This document shows positions 28,119 through 37,270 of a stretch of 64,000 nt of DNA, piece after piece. The notes beneath the pieces are model-generated. The model saw nothing but the letters and a program-made list of their open reading frames with translations, searched no databases and was not told the origin of the DNA. Source of the stretch: Actinoplanes nipponensis (GTDB lineage: Bacteria; Actinomycetota; Actinomycetes; Mycobacteriales; Micromonosporaceae); the NCBI RefSeq assembly GCF_016862275.1, contig NZ_BOMQ01000026.1, positions 310,001 through 374,000 of the forward strand, written 5' to 3'. The first letter of the stretch is position 1. Each line of letters begins with the position of its first letter. The position numbers and the translations under genes were made by a program.

Positions 28119-28943
28119 GTGAGCGACATCGAGATCCTGCGGTACGCGGCGTTCAGCGACGATCCGGCCGGCGGCAACCCGGCGGGCGTGGTCCTGGACG
28201 CGAGCAGCCTGTCCGACGCCGAGATGCAGGCGATCGCGGCCGAGGTGGGCTACTCCGAGACCGCTTTCCTGACCGGGGACCGCGGCGCCGGCGTCCACCG
28301 GGTGCGCTACTTCAGCCCGCTGGCCGAGGTGCCGTTCTGCGGGCACGCCACCGTCGGGGCCGCCGTGGCCCTGGCCGACCGGCACGGGCCGGGCCCGCTG
28401 GTCTTCGTCACCACCGTCGGCGAGGTGCCGGTCCGCGTGGACGACCGGCGCCGGGCCACCCTGACCAGCGTCGGCGCCCGGGTGGCGGAGCTGGACCCGG
28501 CCGGCCTGAGCGCGCTGCTGGCCGCGCTGCGCTGGGACGCCGCGGAGCTGGATCCGGCCCTGCCGCCCCGGGTCGCCTACGCCGGGGCGTACCACCCGGT
28601 CGTCGCGGCCGCGACCCGGCAGCGGCTGGCCGACCTGGACTACGACGTGCCGGCGCTGAAGGCGCTGATGGAGGCCCGGGGCTGGACCACCGTGCAGCTC
28701 GTGTGGCGCGCGGCCGCGGACAGCTTCGAGGTGCGCAATCCGTTCCCGGTCGGCGGCGTGTACGAGGACCCGGCCACCGGCGCCGCCGCGGCCGCCCTCG
28801 GCGGCTACCTGCGGGCCGAGGGTCTGGTGGCCGACGACGCGGTGGTGCACGTGACGCAGGGCGGGGCCCGGATCACCGTCACGCTGACCCCCGGCCAGGA
28901 CGGCGTGCGGGTCAGCGGCACGGCGGTGCCGATCCCCCGGTAG
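28119..28943 (+). CDS. PhzF-family isomerase-like protein
   Basis: The 274-residue protein has the two-lobed PhzF fold signatures FSDDPAGGNPAGVV, GYSETAFL (catalytic Glu47), FSPLAEVPFCGHATVGAA and EDPATGAAAAALGGYL. PhzF isomerises a diene acid in phenazine synthesis, but most homologues, including this isolated one, have unknown substrates. No phenazine genes are nearby. The start is GTG, divergent from the AAA ATPase. Confidence 0.9.
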   Translation: MSDIEILRYAAFSDDPAGGNPAGVVLDASSLSDAEMQAIAAEVGYSETAFLTGDRGAGVHRVRYFSPLAEVPFCGHATVGAAVALADRHGPGPLVFVTTVGEVPVRVDDRRRATLTSVGARVAELDPAGLSALLAALRWDAAELDPALPPRVAYAGAYHPVVAAATRQRLADLDYDVPALKALMEARGWTTVQLVWRAAADSFEVRNPFPVGGVYEDPATGAAAAALGGYLRAEGLVADDAVVHVTQGGARITVTLTPGQDGVRVSGTAVPIPR

Positions 28944-28952
28944 GGCGGCCGA

Positions 28953-28958
28953 TAGAGT
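28953..28958 (+). promoter_or_regulatory. -10 box, leaderless-type
   Basis: TAGAGT lies 9 nt before the ABC-F ATG. Confidence 0.5.
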
Positions 28959-28967
28959 CGGGTCCCG

Positions 28968-30602
28968 ATGAGCGCCACGATGATCGTCAAGGACCTCGCC
29001 GCCGGGCACGGCGACCGCACCCTGTTCAGCTCCCTCGACCTGGTGGTCGCCCCCGCGGACGTGATCGGCCTGGTCGGGGTCAACGGGGCGGGCAAGACGA
29101 CGCTGCTGCGTACCCTGGCCGGGCTGCTGCCGGTCGAGGCCGGCACGGTGACGCTGAGCCCGCCCACCGCGAACGTCGGCTATCTCCCGCAGGAGCGCGA
29201 GCGGCGCGCCGGGGAGACCGTCCGGGACTTCCTGGCCCGCCGCACCGGGGTCGGGCCGGCGCAGGCCGCGATGGACGCGGCCGCCGAGGCCCTGGCCACC
29301 GGCCGGCCCGGCGCCGACGAGACGTACGCCGCCGCGCTGGAACGCTGGCTCGACCTGGGCGGCGCCGACCTGGACGAGCGGGCCGGGGCCGTGGCGGCCG
29401 AACTGGGCCTCGGCGTCGCGCTCGGGCACCCGATGACCGCCCTGTCCGGCGGGCAGGCGGCCCGGGCCGGGATGGCCTCGCTGCTGCTCAGCCGCTACGA
29501 CATCTTCCTGCTCGACGAGCCGACCAACGACCTCGACCTGGCCGGGCTGGCCCGGCTGGAGGAGTTCGTCACCTCGCTGCGCGCGGGCACGCTGCTGGTC
29601 AGCCACGACCGTGAGTTCCTCACCCGCACCGTCACCGCGGTGCTGGAGCTCGACCTGGCCCAGCAGCAGGTCCGCCGCTACGGCGGCGGGTACGGCGCCT
29701 ACCTGGAGGAGCGCGACCGGGCCCGGCGGCACGCCCGGGAGGACTACGAGGAGTTCGCCGACAAGAAGGGCGCGCTGCAGGAACGGGCGCAGATGCAGCG
29801 CGGCTGGATGGAGCACGGCGTGCGCAACGCGCGCCGCAAGGCCAAGGACAACGACAAGATCGGCCGCAACGTGCGCGCGGAGTCCACCGAGAAGCAGGCC
29901 GCCAAGGCCCGGCAGACGCAGCGGATGATCGAGCGCCTGGAGGTCGTGGAGGAGCCGCGCAAGGAGTGGGAGCTGCGCATGGAGATCGCCGCCGCGCCGC
30001 GCGCCGGCGCGGTCGTGGCGACCCTGCGCGACGCGGTGGTGCGCCGCGGCGACTTCACCCTGGGCCCGGTGACGCTGCAGATCGACTGGGCGGACCGGGT
30101 GGCGATCACCGGCGCCAACGGGGCGGGCAAGTCGACGCTGCTCGCGGCGCTGCTCGGCCGGCTGCCGCTGGCGGCCGGCGCGGCCCAGCTGGGCCCGGGC
30201 GTCGTGGTCGGCGAGGTGGACCAGGCCCGCGGGCTGTTCCTCGGCGACGAGCCGCTGATGGCCGCGTTCGGCGCGGCCGTGCCCGAGCTGCCGGACGCCG
30301 AGGTGCGCACGCTGCTGGCGAAGTTCGGGCTGCGCGCCGCGCACGTGCTGCGCCCGGCCGGCACCCTGTCGCCGGGCGAGCGGACCCGCGCGGCGCTGGC
30401 GCTGCTGCAGGCCCGGGGCGTGAACCTGCTGGTGCTGGACGAGCCGACCAACCACCTGGACCTGGCCGCGATCGAGCAGCTGGAGTCGGCGCTGGCCGGC
30501 TACCCCGGCACGCTGCTGCTGGTCACCCACGACCGGCGGATGCTCGAGGCGGTGCACACCACCCGGCAGCTCGAGGTCGCCGCGGGCCGGGTCACCGGCT
30601 GA
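28968..30602 (+). CDS. ABC-F family ATPase
   Basis: The 544-residue soluble protein has two ABC domains. Walker A motifs are GVNGAGKT (37-44) and GANGAGKS (from 382), and signature motifs LSGGQ and LSPGE precede DEPTNDLDL and DEPTNHLDL. A charged linker (about 240-330) lies between them. There are no membrane segments, as expected for translation factors or ribosome-protection proteins of the ABC-F class. Which antibiotic or translational state it serves cannot be read from the sequence. Its stop overlaps the convergent hydrolase gene by 11 nt. Confidence 0.9.
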   Translation: MSATMIVKDLAAGHGDRTLFSSLDLVVAPADVIGLVGVNGAGKTTLLRTLAGLLPVEAGTVTLSPPTANVGYLPQERERRAGETVRDFLARRTGVGPAQAAMDAAAEALATGRPGADETYAAALERWLDLGGADLDERAGAVAAELGLGVALGHPMTALSGGQAARAGMASLLLSRYDIFLLDEPTNDLDLAGLARLEEFVTSLRAGTLLVSHDREFLTRTVTAVLELDLAQQQVRRYGGGYGAYLEERDRARRHAREDYEEFADKKGALQERAQMQRGWMEHGVRNARRKAKDNDKIGRNVRAESTEKQAAKARQTQRMIERLEVVEEPRKEWELRMEIAAAPRAGAVVATLRDAVVRRGDFTLGPVTLQIDWADRVAITGANGAGKSTLLAALLGRLPLAAGAAQLGPGVVVGEVDQARGLFLGDEPLMAAFGAAVPELPDAEVRTLLAKFGLRAAHVLRPAGTLSPGERTRAALALLQARGVNLLVLDEPTNHLDLAAIEQLESALAGYPGTLLLVTHDRRMLEAVHTTRQLEVAAGRVTG

Positions 30603-32223
30603 CGCCGCGCGGCGCGCTGACCGCCCCCTCGTTGCCGGAGCGGTCCAGCCCGCTCAGGCAGTACTGGGCGGCGGCCGGCGGGGGCGCCGGGTCCTGCACC
30701 TTCGCGCCGGCCCGGCCGGTGGCGACCAGCTTGGCGGCGGCCCCCTCGACCCGGTAGAGCGCCCAGCTGGCCGGCTCCGCGCCCGCGCCCGCCTGCCACT
30801 CCAGCTGCACCGGACCGGCCGGGGTACGGCGGGCGCCCACGAGCCGCGGCGCGGCGGGCGGCGCGGCCGGCAGCTGCGCCATCGGCGGCAGCAGGGCCGG
30901 GGCGGCGTAGTGGTGGTCGCGGTAGCGGGTGACCGAGCCGAGCCGGTCCTCGCGGATCTGCTTGGCGCTGAAGTGCACGCTGCCGAGCACGCCGTACTTG
31001 TCGTTGAGGCTCAGCTGGCGGTCGATCTGGTCGGGCTGGCGCCACGGGCCCTTCTCACCCACCCGGTAGTCGCCCTGGCCGATGTAGAGCTGCACCCGGG
31101 TGCCCCGGACCAGCCCGGACCACCAGGGCAGGGCCTTGGTGTAGTCGGCCTTGTCGAAGCCGATGGCCCAGTACAGCTGGGGCACGACGTAGTCCAGCCA
31201 GCCCTCGCGCACCCACTTGCGGGTGTCGGCGTAGATGGCGTCGTAGCTCTGCAGGCCGTGGGTGTCCGAGCCGGCCGGGTCGGTGTCGCGGTTGCGCCAG
31301 ATGCCGAACGGGCTGATGCCGAACTTGACCCACGGCTTGAGCTGCTTGATCCGCCGGCTCATCTCGCTGACCAGGGTGTCGACGTTGGCCCGCCGCCAGT
31401 CCGCCCGGCTCTGCGACTTGTCGGCGCGGCGGGCGAAGCTGGCGTCGTCCTTGAAGTCGTTGCCGCCGCCCTCCGGGTACGGGTAGAAGAAGTCGTCGAA
31501 GTGCACCCCGTCCACGTCGTACTTCTCGACGGCCTCGAGCATCGCGTCCTCGACGAACGCGCGGGCGGCGGGGATGCCCGGGTCGAAGTAAAGCCGGGCG
31601 TTCTTGCCGTCCGGGTAGGCGATGGCCCAGTCGCGGTGCTTGCGCAACGGGTGGTTCGGCGCCAGCTCGGCGAAGTCGGCGCCGGGCCCGGCCGGGGCCG
31701 GCTGGCTCCCCCGGTACGGGTTGAACCAGGCGTGGAACTCCAGGTTGCGCGCGTGCGCCTCGGCCACCATGAACGCCATCGGGTCCCAGCCGGGCGACCG
31801 GCCGTCCCGCCGGCCGGTCAGCCACTCCGACCACGGCGCGTACGCCGACTCCCAGAACGCGTCGCCGCTGGGCCGCACGTGCACGAAGATCGCGTTGTGC
31901 CGCATCGACACCGCCAGGTCCAGCCAGGCGCGGTACTCGGTCTGCACCTGCTCGCGGCTCAGCCCGGGCTTGCTGGGCCAGTCGATGTTCATCACCGTGG
32001 TGAGCCACATGCCGCGCAGCTCCCAGGTGGCGCTGACCGGCACCCCGGCGCACCGGCCGGGCGTGCCGGCGGCCGGCCCGGCCCGCTCCGGCCCGCGCGC
32101 CGCCGGCGAGCCCGCGCCCGGCGGCTCGTAGCTGGCCGCCCGGAGCAGTCCGATGCCGAGGACCGACACCGCCAGCAGCACGGCGGAGACGATCAGGACG
32201 AGCCGCACGGGGGGACGGGGCAT
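30592..32223 (-). CDS. GH10-like (DUF187/GHL10) glycoside hydrolase, membrane-anchored or secreted
   Basis: The 543 residues begin with a membrane or signal segment (about 6-27) and a Pro/Ala linker, then the GHL10 barrel (about 65-410; ELRGMWLTTVMNIDWPSK, VHVRPSGDAFWES, YDVDGVHFDDFFYPYP, YVVPQLYW). A fibronectin-like C-terminal domain follows (about 440-540). YngK-type relatives act on cell-surface or peptidoglycan-linked glycans. VHFDD holds the likely catalytic acid. The start is ATG 32223. Confidence 0.88.
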   Translation of the reverse strand: MPRPPVRLVLIVSAVLLAVSVLGIGLLRAASYEPPGAGSPAARGPERAGPAAGTPGRCAGVPVSATWELRGMWLTTVMNIDWPSKPGLSREQVQTEYRAWLDLAVSMRHNAIFVHVRPSGDAFWESAYAPWSEWLTGRRDGRSPGWDPMAFMVAEAHARNLEFHAWFNPYRGSQPAPAGPGADFAELAPNHPLRKHRDWAIAYPDGKNARLYFDPGIPAARAFVEDAMLEAVEKYDVDGVHFDDFFYPYPEGGGNDFKDDASFARRADKSQSRADWRRANVDTLVSEMSRRIKQLKPWVKFGISPFGIWRNRDTDPAGSDTHGLQSYDAIYADTRKWVREGWLDYVVPQLYWAIGFDKADYTKALPWWSGLVRGTRVQLYIGQGDYRVGEKGPWRQPDQIDRQLSLNDKYGVLGSVHFSAKQIREDRLGSVTRYRDHHYAAPALLPPMAQLPAAPPAAPRLVGARRTPAGPVQLEWQAGAGAEPASWALYRVEGAAAKLVATGRAGAKVQDPAPPPAAAQYCLSGLDRSGNEGAVSAPRGVSR

Positions 32224-32243
32224 CGACCCAGTGTGCCTGGTCC

Positions 32244-32249
32244 TAGGCT
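32244..32249 (+). promoter_or_regulatory. -10 box, leaderless-type
   Basis: TAGGCT lies 6 nt before the ATG of the flavoprotein gene. Confidence 0.5.
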
Positions 32250-32255
32250 CGGCCC

Positions 32256-33158
32256 ATGAATGTGGTCGTGGTGGGGGCGGGAATCGCGGGGCTGGCCTGC
32301 GCCGGGGAGCTGGCCGCCGGGGGCGCCGCCGTCCGGGTGCACGAACGCGGCCGGGTCGTCGGCGGGCGGCTGGCCAGCAAACGCCTCGGCGGCCGGTACG
32401 CCGACATCGGCGCGGCGTACTTCGTGGCCGACGACCCGGATTTCGCCGCCCTGGCCGAGCGGTGGCGGGCGCGGGGGCTGGCCCGGCCGTGGACGGACAC
32501 GCTGGCCGTGTTCCCGGGTGAGCCGACGACCGGGCCGATGCGCTGGGCGGCGCCGGGCGGGCTGCGGTCGCTGGCCACGGAGCTGGCCGGCGGGCTGGAC
32601 ATCGCGCTGGAGAGCGAGCTGCGGGCGGTCCCGGACGACGCGGACGCCGTCGTGCTGGCCATGCCGGGGCCGCAGGCGCTGCGGCTGGACCCGCCCGCCG
32701 CGGTCGCCGACGCGGCCCGGGCCCAGGCCTGGGAGCCGGTGCTCGCGGCCGTCTGCACGTACGACCGGCGGTCCTGGCCGCCGCTGCACGGCGCGTTCGT
32801 GAACGACCACCCGGTGCTGGCCACGATCTTCGACGACGGCGACCGGCGCGGCGACGCCGCGCCGGTGCTGGTCGCGCACTCCACCGCCGCCTTCGCCCGG
32901 CCCCGGCTGGCCGACCCGGGCGCCGCGGCCGGCGAGCTGGCCGCGGCGGTCAACGAGGTGCTGGGGCTGACCGGCCGGCCCGAGGTGCACGTGCACCGCT
33001 GGACCTACGCCCACCCGGGCGCCGGCAGCGCGTCCTTCGCCACCGACGGCCGGGTCTGGCTGGCCGGCGACGCCTTCGGCAAGCCGCGGGTGCAGACGGC
33101 CTGGCTCTCCGGGCGGGCGGTGGCCCGCGCGATCCTGGCTCAGAGCACCGAGCGGTAG
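32256..33158 (+). CDS. FAD-dependent amine-oxidase/renalase-like flavoprotein
   Basis: The 300-residue protein has the dinucleotide motif G7-x-G9-x-x-G12 (VVVGAGIAGLACAGEL), the RxxGGR-type block VVGGRLASKRLGG, and a C-terminal FAD block WLAGDAFGKPRVQTAWLSGRAVA. Length and motifs resemble the NAD(P)/FAD-dependent renalase-like proteins. The substrate is unknown. It overlaps the convergent glgA by 19 nt. Confidence 0.85.
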   Translation: MNVVVVGAGIAGLACAGELAAGGAAVRVHERGRVVGGRLASKRLGGRYADIGAAYFVADDPDFAALAERWRARGLARPWTDTLAVFPGEPTTGPMRWAAPGGLRSLATELAGGLDIALESELRAVPDDADAVVLAMPGPQALRLDPPAAVADAARAQAWEPVLAAVCTYDRRSWPPLHGAFVNDHPVLATIFDDGDRRGDAAPVLVAHSTAAFARPRLADPGAAAGELAAAVNEVLGLTGRPEVHVHRWTYAHPGAGSASFATDGRVWLAGDAFGKPRVQTAWLSGRAVARAILAQSTER

Positions 33159-34363
33159 ACCTCGAGGGTGTCCACGGCGATCCGGGACCAGCTGAAGTGC
33201 TCGACCGCCCGGCGGCGCCCGGCCAGCCCCATCCGGGTCGCGCGGTCCGGGTCCTCGATCAGCTCGGTCATCGCGGCGGCGAGGTCGGCGATGAAGCGCG
33301 GCGGGTCGACCGGGGTGCCGGTGCCGTCGCTGACCTGCTCGATCGGCACCAGCAGGCCGGTCTCGCCGTCGGCCACGACCTCCGGGATGCCGCCGGTGGC
33401 GGTGGCGACCACGGCCGTCTCGCAGGCCATCGCCTCCAGGTTGACGATGCCCATCGGCTCGTAGACCGACGGGCAGACGAACACCGTCGCGTGCGTGAGC
33501 ACCTGCACGACCTCGTGCTTGGGCAGCATCTCCTGCACCCAGATCACCCCGGCCGCGTCCCGGGCGGCGCGCAGCTCGTCGGCCAGGGCCTCGACCTCGG
33601 CGGCGATCTCCTTGGTGTCGGGCGCCCCGGCGAGCAGCACGATCTGGGTCTGCGGCGGCAGGTCGTGGCAGGCCCGCATCAGGTACGGCAGGCCCTTCTG
33701 CCGGGTGATCCGCCCGACGAAGACGACGCTGGGCCGGTTCAGGTCGATGCCCAGGCGCTCGATGACGTCGGTGCCGCGGTTCGGGGCGTACTGCTCGGTG
33801 TCGATGCCGTTGTAGACCACCCGGATCTTGTCGGGGTCGACGCCCGGGTAGGCGGTCAGCACGTCGCGCTTCATGCCGCCGGAGACGGCGATGATCGCGT
33901 CGGCGCCCTCGATCGCGGTCCGCTCGCAGAACGAGGAGAGCGCGTAGCCGCCGCCGAGTTGCTCGGCCTTCCACGGGCGCAGCGGCTCCAGGCTGTGCGT
34001 GGTGACCACGTGCGGGACGCCGTACAGCAGCTTGGCGGTGTGACCGGCGAAGTTGGCGTACCAGGTGTGGCTGTGCACGATGTCCGTGCCGGCGCAGCCG
34101 GCCGCCATCGCCAGGTCGACGCCCATGGTGCGCAGGGCCGCGTTCGCCCCGGCCAGCTCGGCGGGCTCCGGGTACGCGGTCACGCCGGGCTCGTCGCGCT
34201 CGGCCCCGAAGCAGTGCACCCGCACGTCGGTCAGCGGGCGCAGGTCCCGGGCGAGGTATTCGACGTGGACGCCGGCGCCGCCGTACACCTCCGGCGGGTA
34301 CTCCCGGGTGAGCAGGTCGACGCGCAGATCACTGCCGCTGGATGTCGCACGTGAGTCGGTCAC
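33140..34363 (-). CDS. glgA: Actinobacterial GT4 glycogen synthase / maltose-1-phosphate synthase
   Basis: The 407-residue glycosyltransferase has an N-terminal acceptor domain (REYPPEVYGGAGVHVEYLA, HSHTWYANFAG) and a C-terminal nucleotide-sugar domain with E302-x7-E310 (YEPMGIVNLEAMACE). This GT4 type uses ADP-glucose; in mycobacteria it makes mainly maltose 1-phosphate for the GlgE route. glgC, which makes ADP-glucose, starts 1.6 kb away in the opposite direction. The GTG start has a -10 box 7 nt before it. Confidence 0.93.
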   Translation of the reverse strand: MTDSRATSSGSDLRVDLLTREYPPEVYGGAGVHVEYLARDLRPLTDVRVHCFGAERDEPGVTAYPEPAELAGANAALRTMGVDLAMAAGCAGTDIVHSHTWYANFAGHTAKLLYGVPHVVTTHSLEPLRPWKAEQLGGGYALSSFCERTAIEGADAIIAVSGGMKRDVLTAYPGVDPDKIRVVYNGIDTEQYAPNRGTDVIERLGIDLNRPSVVFVGRITRQKGLPYLMRACHDLPPQTQIVLLAGAPDTKEIAAEVEALADELRAARDAAGVIWVQEMLPKHEVVQVLTHATVFVCPSVYEPMGIVNLEAMACETAVVATATGGIPEVVADGETGLLVPIEQVSDGTGTPVDPPRFIADLAAAMTELIEDPDRATRMGLAGRRRAVEHFSWSRIAVDTLEVYRSVL

Positions 34364-34370
34364 GTCCCGC

Positions 34371-34376
34371 AGAATA
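34371..34376 (-). promoter_or_regulatory. -10 box, leaderless-type
   Basis: TATTCT (minus strand) lies 7 nt before the glgA GTG. Confidence 0.55.
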
Positions 34377-34405
34377 GTCGCATCGCGGCCGGTCCACCCG
34401 GGTCG

Positions 34406-35032
34406 TCACAGCGGGGTGGCGTAGACGACCACGTTGTGGTCGTAGGCGCCGTCGCGGAACGCGCCCCCGCACGTCACCAGGGCCAGCAGCGGGCCGGTGT
34501 CGCGGCGGAACAGGGCGGCCGGCAGCCGGCTCTTGGCGTAGCTGCGCCGGGCCGTGACCCGGTAGGCGACGTCCCGGTCGCCGGCCCGGACCACGATCCG
34601 GGCGCCGACGGGCAGGGTCTCCAGGCGGTAGAGGGCACCCGCGCCGTCCTCGGCGGTGTCGACGTGTCCGGCGATGAGCACCGTGCCGCGCCGGTCGCCG
34701 GGCAGCGCCGAGCCGATCCACCAGCCCAGCCGGTCCGGGTCGCCCGGCACGTCCAGCGCGCCCGCGCGGGTGGTGCCGACCGGGTCGACCGGGGCCGCGA
34801 CCCGCAGGCGGTCGATCGCGACCCGCGCCGGCGTCCAGCGGGCCGGCGCCGCCGGGGCCGGGTCCGAGGGCGCCGCGGTCCGCGGCGCCACCACGACCGG
34901 CAGGGGCGGCAGGGACCCGACGTCGGCCGGGGCGGCGGGCGGGCGCAGCAGCAGGACCACGCCGGCGGCCAGCGCGCCGAGGCCGGCCACCAGGGTGGTC
35001 CAGCCCGCGGCGCGCCGGCCGGGCTGGCTCAT
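34406..35032 (-). CDS. Class F sortase (first copy)
   Basis: The 208-residue protein has an N-terminal membrane anchor (about 11-29), a Pro/Ala linker and a sortase barrel with catalytic His123 (IAGHVDTA) and Cys188 (LVTCGG). After the Cys the strand reads AYDHNVVVYA. The second sortase in this window has HYRDNIVVTA there, so the Arg at C+12 of that copy has no counterpart here. The gene overlaps the DUF4142 gene by 4 nt, so that protein is the prime substrate candidate. Confidence 0.88.
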   Translation of the reverse strand: MSQPGRRAAGWTTLVAGLGALAAGVVLLLRPPAAPADVGSLPPLPVVVAPRTAAPSDPAPAAPARWTPARVAIDRLRVAAPVDPVGTTRAGALDVPGDPDRLGWWIGSALPGDRRGTVLIAGHVDTAEDGAGALYRLETLPVGARIVVRAGDRDVAYRVTARRSYAKSRLPAALFRRDTGPLLALVTCGGAFRDGAYDHNVVVYATPL

Positions 35033-35685
35033 CGCGACGCGACCGCGGTACGGCGACGCAGCAGGACCAGGGCCGCCCCGAGCAGCAGCAGGCCCAGGGC
35101 GCCGAAGCCCAGCGCCGACGGCACGCTCGACCGGGCGGCCTGCCCGCCGGTGCCCGTGTCGATCCGGGCGGGCACGCCGAGCTCGCGCGCGGCGTCGTCG
35201 AGCAGGTCGTGGTGCGCGGCGACCACCGGAGCGGCGTCCTGCGCCACCTTCTTGGCCTGGGCGTCGCCGCCCTGGGCGAGCTCCTTCTCCCCCAGCTGCA
35301 TGGCCTTCATGTGCGCGTCCATCTGGGTGGGGACCCAGAGCTTGTCGAAGGCGGCGCCGGACGCCGCCTGGTAGCGCCGGGCCAGCGCCCGCTGCTCGGC
35401 GTTCGGCGCGTCCGGCAGGTCCACCCCGAGCGTCCCGGCGGTGTCCCGCAGCGCGGTGTCCAGCTTGGTGTGGTCGGCCACCCAGCGGGCGCCGAGCTCC
35501 TTGACCCGGTCACTGCCGGCCTGTTGCTGGGCCAGCCGGCCGGTGGCGATCTCGGCCAGGTTGGACTGGTGGGCGGCCCGCAGGAACGCGGTGTCCTGAT
35601 CGGACGGCGCCGCCGTCGCGGCGGTCGCCGGCAGGAGCAGCACGGTGGCCACGCCGGCCACGGCCGCGGCTCGTCGGAGAAGCAT
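35029..35685 (-). CDS. DUF4142 surface protein with C-terminal membrane tail
   Basis: The 218 residues comprise a signal peptide (about 1-26), a helical DUF4142 domain (about 30-170; FLRAAHQSNLAEIATGRLAQ, HTKLDTAL) and a C-terminal tail. The tail has Gly-Gly-Gln-Ala at 180-183, a hydrophobic helix and RRR. It has no LPXTG, yet has sorting-signal architecture and is co-translated with a class F sortase. DUF4142 is a ferritin-like helical domain of unknown role. ATG 35685 has AAGGGA upstream. Confidence 0.88.
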   Translation of the reverse strand: MLLRRAAAVAGVATVLLLPATAATAAPSDQDTAFLRAAHQSNLAEIATGRLAQQQAGSDRVKELGARWVADHTKLDTALRDTAGTLGVDLPDAPNAEQRALARRYQAASGAAFDKLWVPTQMDAHMKAMQLGEKELAQGGDAQAKKVAQDAAPVVAAHHDLLDDAARELGVPARIDTGTGGQAARSSVPSALGFGALGLLLLGAALVLLRRRTAVASR

Positions 35686-35700
35686 GATGGTCGATCCCTT

Positions 35701-35736
35701 CGTCGATGTGCCGGGCGACTACCCGGCCCATCGACG
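35701..35736 (-). promoter_or_regulatory. Leader hairpin of the DUF4142/sortase operon
   Basis: CGTCGATG / CATCGACG (8 bp) and an inner CCGGG / CCCGG form a two-step stem with a 6-nt loop, ending 15 nt before the DUF4142 start codon. It could be an RNA control element or an operator. Confidence 0.45.
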
Positions 35737-35920
35737 GCCATGCGCGGAACGACGCAGAAATCGACGCAACTTGTCCGGTGCGCCGGCCGGCGAAGGGGAC
35801 GGGCGGGCCGGGACCGGGACGCGCGGGCGCAAATCCGGCGCCGAACCGCGGAAACGCCGCCCGATGGGCGCGACTCGCGGAGAATAGCCGCTTCGACTGG
35901 CGCTGAGGCACCGGGAAAGT

Positions 35921-35926
35921 TAGCGT
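35921..35926 (+). promoter_or_regulatory. -10 box, leaderless-type
   Basis: TAGCGT lies 7 nt before the glgC ATG. Confidence 0.55.
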
Positions 35927-35933
35927 CACGGGC

Positions 35934-37166
35934 ATGGCTGTCAAGGTGCTCGCGATCGTTCTGGCCGGTGGCGAAGGCAAGCGCCTCATGCCCCTCACCG
36001 CGGACCGGGCCAAGCCCGGCGTCCCCTTCGGCGGCATCTACCGCATGATCGACTTCGTGCTGTCGAACCTGGCCAACGGCGGGTTCCTCAAGATCGTGGT
36101 GCTGACCCAGTACAAGTCGCACTCGCTCGACCGGCACATCACCAAGACCTGGCGGATGTCGACCCTGCTGGGCAACTACGTCACCCCCGTGCCGGCGCAG
36201 CAGCGGCTGGGCCCGCGCTGGTTCGCCGGCTCGGCCGACGCGATCTACCAGAGCCTCAACCTGATCAACGACGAGAACCCCGACTACGTCATCGTCTTCG
36301 GCGCGGACCACATCTACCGCATGGACCCCAAGCAGATGGTCGACGACCACATCGCCTCGGGCGCCGCGGTCACCGTGGCCGGCATCCGCCAGCCCAAGTC
36401 GATGTCGGACCAGTTCGGCGTCATCGACGTGGGCGAGGACGGCCGGAAGATCCGCGCCTTCCGGGAGAAGCCGGTGGACGTCGACGGCCTGCCCGACGCC
36501 CCGGACGAGATCTACGCGTCGATGGGCAACTACGTCTTCACCACCCGGGCGCTGTGCGAGGCGGTCACCGCCGACGCGCAGGACCCCGACAGCAAGCACG
36601 ACATGGGCGGCAACATCATCCCGATGCTGGTGGAGAAGGGCGAGGCCAACGTCTACGACTTCCGCGACAACGACGTGCCGGGCAGCACCGAGCGCGACCG
36701 CGGCTACTGGCGCGACGTGGGCACGCTCGACTCGTTCTACGACGCCCACATGGACCTGATCGCGACGCTGCCGGTCTTCAACCTCTACAACATGGACTGG
36801 CCGATCTTCACCAACTACGGCTCGTGGCCGCCGGCCAAGTTCGTGCACGGCTACGACGACCGGCAGGGCCGCGCGGTCGACTCGATGATCTCGCCCGGCG
36901 TGGTGGTCTCCGGCTCGCTGGTCGAACGCTCGGTGGTCTCCCCCAACGTCCGGGTCAACTCGTGGGCCCACGTGGAGGGCTCGGTGCTGATGGAGGGCGT
37001 CCAGGTGGGCCGGCGCGCGGTGATCCGCAACGCGATCATCGACAAGAACGTGCTGATCCCCGAGGACGCCAAGATCGGCGTCGACCTGGACCGCGACCGC
37101 AAGCGCTACACGGTCTCCGACAGCGGCATCGTGGTCATCGGCAAGGGCCAGCGGATCGAGCCGTAG
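35934..37166 (+). CDS. glgC: Glucose-1-phosphate adenylyltransferase
   Basis: The 410-residue enzyme makes ADP-glucose from ATP and glucose 1-phosphate. Visible are the nucleotide loop [13 protein letters not shown], the sugar-site block [13 protein letters not shown], the metal-site [10 protein letters not shown] and a C-terminal left-handed beta-helix (about 300-410). It supplies the divergently transcribed glgA. Length and motifs are standard for actinobacteria. Confidence 0.96.
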   Translation: MAVKVLAIVLAGGEGKRLMPLTADRAKPGVPFGGIYRMIDFVLSNLANGGFLKIVVLTQYKSHSLDRHITKTWRMSTLLGNYVTPVPAQQRLGPRWFAGSADAIYQSLNLINDENPDYVIVFGADHIYRMDPKQMVDDHIASGAAVTVAGIRQPKSMSDQFGVIDVGEDGRKIRAFREKPVDVDGLPDAPDEIYASMGNYVFTTRALCEAVTADAQDPDSKHDMGGNIIPMLVEKGEANVYDFRDNDVPGSTERDRGYWRDVGTLDSFYDAHMDLIATLPVFNLYNMDWPIFTNYGSWPPAKFVHGYDDRQGRAVDSMISPGVVVSGSLVERSVVSPNVRVNSWAHVEGSVLMEGVQVGRRAVIRNAIIDKNVLIPEDAKIGVDLDRDRKRYTVSDSGIVVIGKGQRIEP

Positions 37167-37270
37167 CCGCCGCCGGAGAAAAACAGCGGCGCGATGTCGA
37201 GAAGCCGGGCCCGGCTCCGTCCCCGGTGCTGAGACGGCCACCAGGGCCGTACCGCAGCGAGGAGACAACC

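Noticed and set aside
28119..28943. Phenazine biosynthesis from the PhzF homologue
   Set aside because: No other phz genes nearby; PhzF-like proteins are common and mostly unrelated to phenazines.
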